Shown one piece after another: positions 20,947 through 30,394 of a stretch of 64,000 nucleotides of DNA. Under the pieces are notes generated by a model. That model was not told where the DNA came from and ran no database searches. It saw only the letters and a program-made list of their open reading frames with translations. A program made the translations under genes and the position numbers. Numbering within the stretch: the stretch's first letter is position 1; each line of letters starts with the position of its first letter. Source of the stretch: Glycine soja (Eukaryota; Streptophyta; Magnoliopsida; Fabales; Fabaceae); NCBI RefSeq assembly GCF_004193775.1, contig NC_041020.1, positions 9,927,198 to 9,991,197 on the forward strand. The letters are read 5' to 3'.

Positions 20947-22899
20947 TGTCGCAACCTACCCTTCGGCGGGAGGGCGACGCGTGACTCGCGGGAGGCGTGT
21001 TCCACGAAAGGAATACGCGCGGAGTCGCCACCAACGTTTATTTGAGGAAAACGTCGGAAAAACCGGAAAAGACGCGATCTACGAACTTTTAAGTAAAAGG
21101 TTCGGGAGTTGTATTTACGCACGGGGAAGGTATTAGCACCCCACACGCCCGTCCCAAGGGACGCCAGCCTTTAATCAAATGTGCAAACGTGACTTTGATT
21201 TTTATGTTCCCTTTTTATGTCTTTATATCCTTTATACCCTTTTTATATTTTTCTTTTTTGTGGTCGACAAGGGTGTTTCCCTTTGCTCCTACGTATTCCT
21301 CAATTTGTGATGAGGAAATCAGACCTACGTAGTTCTTTCGGAACAAAGTGTTTGGTTAAGTTGTTTTTGTCTTTTTTTGCAAAATATGTTTTTATTGAAC
21401 AAAAGGTCATTTAAGGTGTTGGACCATTAAACGGTCTTTTGATTTTGAAAGGAGAGAAACGTTAAGGCGTTGGACCATTAACGATCTCTTGTTTTTGAAA
21501 GGAGAGAAACGTTAAGGCACTTGGACCATTAACGATCTCTCGGGGTGGTCGACAAAAGCGGGGCTTTTGCTCCTACGTATCCTCAATTGCGATGAGGAAA
21601 TCATACCTACGTAATTCTTGCTTATCAAGTGATTTCTTTTTTACTTAAAAGGTGATCATTTTAAGGCGTTGGACCTTGAAAATGATCCATTTTACTTAGT
21701 AAGAAATTGAAATGACAAACTTCAAAAACCTATTTTTATGGACGAGCTTGACTAGGCGAGTTAATTTTAGCCTTAGTTTCACTTTAGTTATTAGTCAATT
21801 CGGTTAAGAATGAGAAATCCCAAAGAGAAAACGTCCGATTGATTTTCCGCTTTATTTTACTAAAAGATATTTTTTTGATTATTATATTATTATTTTACCT
21901 CTTTTTGATTTCTAACGTGGTTACGGCACGACCGAACGGTCGGAATTCATTTTAACCGAAGTTAACGGATAATACAATTCAAACGTTCGGTGGAAATTTA
22001 TTTTATTTTTAAGTTAAGCGAGAAATGACTTAAGTAAAATGGCTTAAGCACGTCAAAAGGGGATATAAAAAGGTAAATGAAACAAGAATAGAAATACACA
22101 AAACACAATGTGGACCACTACGGGTACATAGAATGAATCGAAAAGCTTGGTTCGAGGCACTTACCCGTTGAAGATCGAAGAACGATGAAGAACGAATGAA
22201 GAACGTCGAAGAACGGTCGAAACCTTTGCGAAATTCTTCACGGAAAACGTTACGGAAACGTTTCGGAAGCGCCTCGGCTTAGATTTTCTTCACGGAAACA
22301 ATTTTTCCAAGAAAATTCGAAAGAGAGAGAAGTGCCTAAGGGGCTGAACCCTTTTCTTCTTCACTTCCTCCCCTATTTATAGCAAAATAGGGGAGGTGCT
22401 TGCCGCCCTGCTCGCCCAGGCGAGCTCAGCTCGCCCAGGCGAGCCAGGTTGCTTCCTCCAGAAGCAACAACCTTCTAGAGGAATATTCTAGAGGGCCCAA
22501 GTGGGCCTGGGTGCTATTTGCACCCCCATTTTTACTAAGTACACCCCCCTCTGCTTTTTTTTTGGTGATTCTTTTTTCGTAAAGTTACGGAAACTTACGA
22601 ATTTCGTAACGATACTTGTTTTCTTTCCGTAATGTTACGGAACCTTGCGGATTACATAATCATCCCCTTTTTGACTTACGAAATATTACGGAACCTCACT
22701 TAATTAAGCAACGATGCTTCCATTTGATTTCCGGTGTGTCACGGAAACTTACGGATTGTGCATCAATATTTTTTTGGTTTTCCGGCATGTCCTGGAATTT
22801 CACAAATTGCCTAATGATAGGTGCCAAGCACCTCACAAGGACCAAAGAAAGGTCGCATGTCATCAAGCAAAGGTCCCCGGACGAAATTAGGGTATGACA
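20947..22899 (-). repeat. 3' LTR of Ogre B (1953 bp)
   Basis: TG...CA ends, two CTACGTA hairpin modules (about 21282-21335 and 21568-21620), and two tandem 'gttaaggcgttggaccattaa' type segments between them. It contains a 19-bp tandem duplication around gctcgcccaggcga (about 22409-22445) absent from the 5' LTR. Confidence 0.95.
22370..22381 (-). promoter_or_regulatory. TATA box in 3' LTR of Ogre B
   Basis: Minus strand TATAAATAGGGG within the same 9-bp inverted repeat as in A (cccctattt...aaatagggg, 22370-22393). Confidence 0.7.
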
Positions 22900-22914
22900 G
22901 TTGCCCCTCTTTAC
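22900..22914 (-). promoter_or_regulatory. polypurine tract of Ogre B
   Basis: Minus strand GTAAAGAGGGGCAAC directly abutting the 3' LTR start. Confidence 0.85.
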
Positions 22915-22953
22915 TTGTCTTTTATTGGAAATAAAAGGAAAGTAAAGATAAGA

Positions 22954-23400
22954 CACTAATTTCGTTCCTCTCGATTTGACGAGAGTCGCGGGTGACCATA
23001 AAATTTCCGCATGCAAATGACTTGTTGTTCCCGGAATTTCACAAATTGCCTAATGATGGGTGCCAAGCACCTCACAAGGACCAAAGAAAGGTCGCATGTC
23101 ATCAAGCAAAGGTCCCCGGACGAAATTAGGGTATGACACTAATTTCGTTCCTCTCGGTTGACGAGAGTCGTGGGTGACCATAAAATTTCCGCATGCAAAT
23201 GACTTGTTGTTCCCGGAATTTCACAAATTGCCTAATGATGGGTGCCAAGCACCTCACAAGGACCAAAGAAAGGTCGCATGTCATCAAGCAAAGGTCCCCG
23301 GACGAAATTAGGGTATGACACTAATTTCGTTCCTCTCGGTTGACGAGAGTCGCGGGTGACCATAAAATTTCCGCATGTAAATGACTTGTTGTTCCCGGAG
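22954..23400. repeat. 182-183-bp tandem repeat containing the LTR terminus, 2.4 units
   Basis: Units start with cactaatttcg at 22954, 23137 and 23319 (periods 183 and 182). Each full unit consists of about 75 bp of internal sequence plus about 105 bp identical to the outer end of the LTR, ending ggtatga. The internal region beside the 3' LTR has thus been tandemly duplicated with part of the LTR, without the polypurine tract. Confidence 0.92.
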
Positions 23401-23442
23401 GAACAAAAGGTGCAGAAGACTATGTCAGTCTCTGCATGTCAT

Positions 23443-24050
23443 CGGGCCCGCCACCTCTGGATGACAAAAGGGTGCGGATAACCGTAAGGTATCTCCGCGT
23501 GTCATTGGGCCCGCCGCCTCTGGATGACACAAGGGTGCAGAATGACCAAATTTTGTCTCTGCGTGTCATCGGGCCCGCCGCCTCTGGATGACAAAAAAGG
23601 TGTGGATAACCGTAAGGTATCTCCGCGTGTCATTGGGCCCGCCGCCTCTGGATGACACAAAGGTGCGGATAACCGTAAGGTATCTCCGCGTGTCATCGGG
23701 CCCGCCGCCTCTGGATTACACAAGGGTGCAGAATGACCAAATTTTGTCTCTGCGTGTCATCGGGCCCGCCGCCTCTGGATGACCAAAGGGTGCGGATAAC
23801 CGTAAGGTATCTCTGCGTGTCATCGGGCCCGCCGCCTCTGGATGACAAAAGGGTGCGGATAACCGTAAGGTATCTCCGCGTGTCATCGGGCCCGCCGCCT
23901 CTGGATGACACAAGGGTGCAGAATGACCAAATTTTGTCTCTGCGTGTCATCGTGCCCGCCGCCTCTGGATGACAAAAAGGGTGCGGATAACCGTAAGGTA
24001 TCTCCGCGTGTCATCGGGCCCGCCGCCTCTGGATGACACAAGGGTGCATG
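23443..24050. repeat. minisatellite of ~63-bp units, 10 units (element B)
   Basis: Well-preserved units with gggcccgccgcctctgg followed by type A (gcggataaccgtaagg) or type B (gcagaatgaccaaat). By eye the order is A B A A B A A B A plus a terminal unit. Both types can form a hairpin with GCGGA/TCCGC or GCAGA/TCTGC arms, and unit borders form a second hairpin TGTCATC/GATGACA (e.g. 23564-23570 with 23587-23593). Short ORFs on both strands arise from the periodicity. Confidence 0.93.
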
Positions 24051-24440
24051 TCACATGACCTCAGGGTCAGTATGACAAAGATTATGGGGCGGCCGACAAA
24101 AGCAAGGCTCTTGCTCCTACGTATCCTCCAATGAGGAACTCAGACCTACGTAGTTCTAGATAACTCGTGAGACTTGAAAAAGTCTCCACCAGAAGATGCC
24201 TACATCTCCGGAAAGGGTGCAGATGACCATATTGGCCTCCGCTTATCAATCACACTCGAGGTGCGGATAACCGTAAGGTGTCTCCGCGGGCTACCAGCTC
24301 TTGGGTCATGGTAACAGAAAGCAGTGTGGTCGACAAAAGCGAGGCTTTTGCTCCTACGTATCCTCCAATGAGGAACTCAGACCTACGTAGTTCTGGATAA
24401 CTTGTGAGACTTGAAAAAGTCTCGGTGTTTTCTCCACTAA
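24051..24440. other. hairpin-module region of Ogre B
   Basis: Two copies of a ~110-bp block (about 24085-24195 and 24325-24430), each with ggtcgacaaaagcgaggct, a CTACGTA...CTACGTAG module and a GAGACTT/AAGTCTC hairpin. The same modules lie in the LTRs and, inverted, in element C (40740-41290). No gene. Confidence 0.75.
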
Positions 24441-25740
24441 AAATGCAAACATGCTTTAGCAAAGAGACAAATATTCCAACTGATTAGAGCAGCATATGCT
24501 TTTTTTGAGTGACAAACAATGCGTCTACCAGGGAAGGAGAGTCTGCTGATGAAATCCCCCATAGCCATAAATGAGATTTTGGATATTAGCATTTCGTTTC
24601 TAAATGACCATTTAGAGGAAACACTGGGTTTGACAAAAAATAGAAGAAATCCACTCAAAGTGTATCAATCTCGCACAGGTAAGTGTTTTATCCTAATTCC
24701 GAACCATAGATATGTCATGACTTAACTTTGCAAATTATTTCCTATCAAATCAAAAATTACATGCGTGATCATGGATCAATAGGACTTCCCTTGGGAATGG
24801 GTTCTTTTGATGGGTTTTTCGGCTTTTGTGTGTTTTTGGCCTTTGATTTTTTGTTGGCTTTTTCCTTTTCTATTTTTGTTTAGTGCGGGGCGAAAAAATC
24901 GCTAGCACACAAGATTTTGGTTGGCAATTAAAGGGAGAAGACCACTTTAGGTCATGGTTTCCTTTTCTTTCTTTTATTCATTTGGTGACAATTCTGTATT
25001 GTTCAGATATTGTCTGGTCCAAGGACCTCTCGGCACATTTCTTCTGGTTTCTTTGACCAGGAGCTTTCTTCTTTTTTACTTCTCTTTTTTTCTTTCTTCT
25101 CTTTTTCTTTCTCCCACTCTTTGATTGGAAATTTCCTTTCCTCTCTTTTTTCTTTTGATTGGAAATTTTCCTTCTCTTCTTTTTTGCTTCCGAGGGTAAG
25201 GATTGACATTCTCACCCTGGGTCAAGGTTTATGGTGAGTTAGGATTTTGGCTCAAGGCTTGTAGAATGGCTAGACATGATACATGTCAGGGTTTGGTTTG
25301 GTTCAAGGATAAAAAGGGATGCCCCACATTATTTCCATGACACAAATGCAAAAATGATGATTTGGAAACTTCATGCAAAACTGGTCATGCATGCACCTAT
25401 GTGGACACTCAAGTGTCAAATTTTTATGGTCATGTGATGCTAGGGCTCAGGATTCATTTCCTCTATTTTAGTCAACCCAATGTTTCCAAAATATGTTCTT
25501 TTATCAATTTGTGCATTCATCCGAGTCCATTTTGGGCGTCCGGGAAAATTTTCACAGCATTCACCCTTCAGGTGTACACACACATTTTCCAAAAATTGGT
25601 TATGATCAGTGAATTTTTTCAAAGAAAAGTTGGAAATCATCTCTTTTCATAAGCATGTCGGTTTTTCAGCTAGACAACTTATTTTTCTTTTTTTTTTCAT
25701 TTGTTCATTTCTTTTTCTCGTTTGTTTTTGTTTTTTTCTC
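24441..25740. other. 3' non-coding region of Ogre B; no gene
   Basis: Collinear with 2150-3640 of A and, inverted, with about 40000-40740 of C. The stretch 25050-25195 is a pyrimidine-rich tract. The conserved block around 25260-25570 is shared with A (about 2980-3290) but has no conserved reading frame. Confidence 0.65.
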
Positions 25741-25744
25741 CCTT

Positions 25745-26225
25745 CTTTTTTTTTATGAGGTATTTTTCTACCTAAACATGTGTATATTTTTGTGAGGCAT
25801 TTTTGCTATATACATGCATATCCAAGGTATCTTGCTACCTAAACATACATATATATATTTTGTGAGGTATCTTTTTGCTACATACATGCATATCTAAGGT
25901 ATCTTGCTACCTAAACATACATATATATATTTTGTGAGGTATCTTTTTGCTACATACATGCATATCTAAGGTATCTTGCTACCTAAACACATATGTTTTG
26001 TGAGATATTTTTGCTATATACATGCATATCCAAGGTATCTTGCTACCTAAACACACATATATATATTTTGTGAAGTATTTTTTGTTTACATGCATGCATA
26101 TCTAAGGTATCTTTCTACCTAAACATACATATATATATTTTGTGAAGTGTTTTTTTGTTTACATACATGCATATCTAAGGTATTTTCACTACCTAAACAT
26201 ACATATATATATTTTGTGAGGTATG
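25745..26225. repeat. ~66-80-bp tandem repeat, about 6 units
   Basis: Each unit contains aggtatcttgctacctaaac, an AT-rich run with atatatat, gtgaggtatc and catacatgcatatc. Copies of the first motif fall near 25815, 25898, 25970, 26033, 26105 and 26178. The motif aggta-tcttgc-tacct is itself a 5-bp inverted repeat. Confidence 0.88.
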
Positions 26226-26419
26226 ACTACCTTCCGAGCTTGCGCTTGTTTTATTTAAATTCCCAGGATCATGAGCAACTAGGTGTGTCCTACTATAAAA
26301 AGTGATCAAATAACAAGCATAGATTCAAAAGGTACTAGGTTGCCTCCTAGTAGTGCTTCTTTAACGTCTTGAGCTGGACGCCTAATGATTTGTCGGTCAT
26401 GGACCTAGTACTTTGCTTA

Positions 26420-27090
26420 CCTTTGGCTTTGGACTTGGTCGCCTATTGGTCGGCCATGTGGCGTAGGCAATACTCAAACCTTTTTGTGGATGAGCAGAGG
26501 TGAACTCTAAAGGTGGTGGCGGTGCGTCTATTGCCCGCTACCGGCCATCCCAATGCTACTGTGGTGTCTCGCCCTGCGTCTGCCTGGGGGCGCAATACTT
26601 CTTGATGAAAGCTCGATTGGTAGGGGGCCTGATGACCTTGTTGGGGGCAACAGGAACTCCCTTGAATTGACAGAGACCTGTATTTAGAGCTGGCAACTCC
26701 AAGACCCTGTTGGCCTTCTTCGGGTCCACTAGGTGTCTTGCGGGCACGATCCCTGCAAACAATAGATGACATCAGAAATCAGTTGGGGGAGGTGCATACT
26801 TACCTATGCCACGACGACATGAACTTGCTAGGGGGAACAGGCGCCCTGTAGGGCCGACAGAGGCCCGTAACCAGAGCTGGAAACCCCAGGGCCCTGTTGG
26901 ACTTCTTCAGGTCCACTGGGTGTCTTTGTGGGTGCGATCCCTGCAAACAATAGATGGTATCAGAAATCAGTTGAACCATATGCATACTTACCCATGTCGG
27001 GACGACACAGACCAACTGATACTTTTGCAGGGGGAGATTGGCATTGCGGTCGCTGGGCAGAACGTTGCTAAGTAGCAATGTCATCTATAT
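26420..27090 (-). pseudogene. 3' ORF fragment of Ogre B, plant-transposon-protein-like
   Basis: Minus-strand fragments MTLLLSNVLPSDRNANLPLQ (from 27084), KSNRALGFPALVTGLC (about 26890) and a second, partly repeated block with KVIRPPTNRAFIKKYC (about 26600-26650) match the C-terminal half of the domain seen at 3930-5170 in element A. The KKSNRALGFPAL and KKANRVLELPAL blocks, about 200 bp apart, suggest an internal duplication. Frames are broken and the N-terminal half is missing. Function unknown. Confidence 0.62.
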
Positions 27091-27365
27091 CTGTGTAAGA
27101 GTGGTCATGTTGGTGCGCATGATCCGCACTCGTCTCTTTGCAGCGGCACGGGTGAAATCTTGCCCCGATATGCATAGTAGCTGTGTGATAGCCTCCCTCT
27201 CTGGTTGTGCTCGCACAGTTGGCCCTCCTCCAATATCAGGGGGTGGCCCAGGAACCGTTAAAAGGAAACTACTGGTCCCTTAACCGGGAGTGCAAGTCTC
27301 GGTTAAGCATTTAAGGACAGAGGACCTTAAATTATCTTAAGGTGTGGATATGGAGCCCACTGAAA

Positions 27366-28017
27366 GTGAGGACGCGTAGCCCTCTAAAGGCGAGGGCGTG
27401 TCACCTTTTGAAGGCGAGGGAGTGTAGTCCTATGATGGCGAGGACATGCAATCCTCTAAAGGTGAGGGCATGTCCCCCTTTGAAAATGGGGGACATGTAG
27501 TCCTCTGATGGCGAGGACGTGTAGTCCTCTAAAGGCGAGGACGTGTAGTCCCTTGAAGGTGAGGGCATGTAGCCCTACAAAGGTGAAGGTACATGACCCT
27601 TTGAAGGCGAGGACGGGTAGTCCTCTGAAGGTGAGGACGTGTAGTCCTCTGAAGGTGAGGGCGTGCAACCCTCTGTTGGCGAGGACGTGTAGTCCTCCAA
27701 AGGTGAGGGCGTGTAGCCCTACGAAGGTGAGGGCGTGTAGCCCTACAAAGGTGAAGGCGTGTAGCCCTACAAAGGTGAAGGTACATGACCCTTTGAAGGC
27801 GAGGACGTGTAGTCCTCTGAAGGTGAGGGCGTGTAGCCCTACAAAGGTGAGGACATGCAGTCCTCTGATGGCGAGGGCGTGTAGCCCTCTGAAGGTGAGG
27901 ACATGCAGTCCTCTAATGGCGAGGGCGTGTAGCCCTCTGAAGGTGAGGACGTGTGATCCTCTAAAGGTGAGGGTGTGTAGCCCTACGAAGGTGAGGACAT
28001 GCAGTCCTCTGATGGCG
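27366..28017. repeat. 24-bp minisatellite, about 27 units, each a covarying hairpin
   Basis: Units follow the pattern g(t/c)gagg-R-cgtgtag-Y-cctctgaag with a strict 24-bp period (one 25-bp unit). The inner part is an inverted repeat: units with GAGGAC carry GTCCTC, units with GAGGGC carry GCCCT(C/A), and two GAAGGT units carry ACCCTT. Because 24 is a multiple of 3, both strands stay open (a 212-codon minus ORF and a 172-codon plus ORF of octapeptide repeats). I regard these as by-products. Confidence 0.95.
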
Positions 28018-28489
28018 AGCCAATAGGTACAAGTACCAAAGGACTTTAACCTTACAAGAAAGCAAGAGGTTGACTCTTTGAGAGGGCCTCTCATCTATTC
28101 ACTTATTACCTAATATGAACATGATGATTTTTTGGGGATGCAAATGTATGCAACCTTCATCTTGAAACGCAGTAAATGCAGGCTTTGTATGCAATAATGC
28201 AATGTTATGGAAAATTGTACAATGTTCATGACATTCTTTCCCTATTTTGTGATTTTGATTTTGATTTGATTTTTTTTGGAAAACACAAATTGACTGTCCT
28301 TTTGAAAGAGGTGATAGTCCATGCAACCTTATCCTATCTTTTGCAAATCTCTCCAAGAACTCCCTCAGAGTGTGTGTTTTGTTTGATTTAGTCATTTGAC
28401 CATTTTGGAGTGACGGCAATGGAGTCGTTTGATGTTTAATCAATCTATTGAAATCCTAGGGTTTGTCCCCCCTTTTTTGTTTAAAAACA
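28018..28489. other. unassigned internal sequence of Ogre B
   Basis: AT-rich sequence without a supported ORF or known motif. Confidence 0.5.
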
Positions 28490-28745
28490 TCGACGGGTGA
28501 GAACTTTTGATCTGCCCCTATGTTCACTTGAGGCTCATGCACGATGCCCCTCATTGCCCCAGTGTAAGGCTTTGAGGTACCAATTGTTATCTTTCGTCAT
28601 GACCTTGTAGTTGGGAACCTATTGGGTGAAAACTTCTAATCTGCCCCTAGGTTCGCTTGAGGTTTTTGCATGGTGCCTTTCGTTGCCCCAGTGTAGGGCT
28701 TAGAGGTACCAATTGTTGTCTTGTTTTCACGACCTCGTAGTGAGG
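28490..28745. repeat. imperfect tandem duplication, ~125-bp unit
   Basis: Two copies (about 28492-28617 and 28618-28745) share gaacttttgatctgcccct / gaaaacttctaatctgcccct, tcgttgcccca-like and gaggtaccaattgtt segments. No coding potential. Confidence 0.75.
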
Positions 28746-28829
28746 AAGAATGAAAGAAGCAGTTGATTCTTGCAAAAAGAATTTTCCAAGGATGAGAAAT
28801 AATTGATGGATTAAGTCAAATGACTCCTA

Positions 28830-29797
28830 TGTAGAAGCAAGATGTTTTGATGTCTTGATGATGCTAAAGGATCAAGTGCTTCTAAGTTTTATTCAAGACA
28901 AGAATCCAAGAAAATCAAGATATATGATCAAGTTTGATCTCTTAGAATCCTTAGGAAGAAGTTTCCAAATTGAAACAAACAAAAGGTTTGACCAAAGAAT
29001 TCTATCATTTCAAATTGAGATTTGCTCTCTGGTAATCGATTACCAGTAGTTGAAAATGTTTTAATTCAAATTTTTAAAACCTGTAATCGATTACATAAGT
29101 CTTGTAATTGATTACCAGAGGGGATTTTCGGAAAATAATTTCCAAGAGTCACATCTATTCAAATGGTTTATGAATGGGCATCAAAGGTGGCTTGGAAGCA
29201 CGAATTTAAAGAGAGTTTTCATTGCCCACAAAGTTTATCCTCTCAAAAGATTAAGAGTTTTTCTGAACTGAACTGTCTTATCCTCTCAAAAAGATTCCTT
29301 GGTCAACCACTTGCATATTCAATAAGGAATTTTGATTGGTCTTCATTGTACAATTTATCCCTTTTAAGAGAGATTTCTTCTTCTCTTCTTCTTACTTCTG
29401 AAAAGGGATTAAGAGACTGAGAGTCTCTTATTGTAGAGGATTCTTGAACACAAGGGAAGGGTTGTCCCTGTGTGGTTCAGACTTTGTAAAAGGAGTTTTA
29501 CAAAGAGAGTGGAAAATCTCAAGTGGGTTTCTTGAGGACTGGACGTAGGCGCGGGAAGTGGCCGAACTAGTATAAATCAAGTTTGCATTCCTCTCTTCCT
29601 TTAAACTTCTTTTATTGCTATTTATCTTTTGCTTTAAAGAAGTTTATTTTGATTTGTCTTTTGAGTAATTCATGTTAAGGGTGCATTGTTAATCCAAAAA
29701 GAAAGAGTGATAGTTCAATTAGGGAATAGTCTTTGCATCTTAATTCAACCCCCCCCCCCCCCTTTCTCTTAAGGTAACTGAGGCCATTTGTCCAACA
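28830..29797 (+). mobile_element. solo LTR (968 bp) inside Ogre B, family D
   Basis: Begins tgtagaagc and ends tttgtccaaca (TG...CA), flanked by a perfect 5-bp duplication tccta (28825-28829 and 29798-29802). Contains ctggtaatcgattaccag-type palindromes near 29030-29125, a ggactggacgtaggcgcgg block near 29540, and a run of 15 or more C near 29749. The inverted relative at 45447-46484 confirms the ends. No internal retrotransposon sequence is attached, so it is a solo LTR. Strand is assigned from the position of the ggactggacgtagg block and is tentative. Confidence 0.88.
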
Positions 29798-29802
29798 TCC
29801 TA

Positions 29803-30394
29803 TTCTTGATAACTCACTTCTCTCTAAAAAGACAAACTTCCCGGAATGATATAATGAGGTCACATGAATGTCTTGAAAACACAGTCAATCAAATGCTTTT
29901 TTTTTTCTTTTTGAACTCCCTTTTTTTATTTTTGAAACTTATTTGTTTTGAACTTTGCTCGTTGTTTTACGGCACCCCCACCAATGTGCAAGATGAGTAA
30001 TCTCTGATTGAACGGTCTTGGAAGTCAACACTCAGGAGCGCAGGTTGCTTGAGCAAACAGACCAATGGCTTACACTCACATTCCGGTGGAAGTTGAATAA
30101 GCAAAGATGTGTTCGTGAGAGGATGTCCATTTTATCCATATCATTTAGCATTGTAACTGTGGTTTATGGCATAAACTTGAAAATCCTGATGAGTCATCAG
30201 AGACACCTAACAACAGCCTTCAAAATTGCCCCATGTGTGGCATCTCTTGTCAATGTCAGGATTTACACGCAATTCTCCTCAAATTTCAGCCAGCCCGCAT
30301 CAATTAGACCTTGCACCTTACGCTTCAGAGCCCTACAATACTCAATGGAAAGCCCCGGGGCTTCTCCGTGACAAGCACACGTTGCGTTCGAGTC
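29803..30394. other. unassigned internal sequence of Ogre B
   Basis: Between solo LTR and truncated gag. No supported gene. This is where protease and pol have been lost; the gag homology stops abruptly near 30395. Confidence 0.5.

Noticed and set aside
19358..21034. 558-codon ORF starting MVATPRVFLS
   Set aside because: The start lies in the Ogre B LTR; the native Athila gag starts at 38040 on the other side of B.
23443..24050. CRISPR-like array
   Set aside because: Units are contiguous with no unique spacers, no cas genes, and the context is a plant retrotransposon.
27456..28094. 212-codon minus ORF and 172-codon plus ORF of octapeptide repeats
   Set aside because: Both follow from a 24-bp period being divisible by three; the same DNA is open on both strands and the variation preserves arm pairing rather than peptide.
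28825..28860. Solo LTR starting at tgatgatgc (28856)
   Set aside because: That start gave no target duplication; moving it to 28830 gives a perfect tccta match, and the inverted relative supports the longer end.
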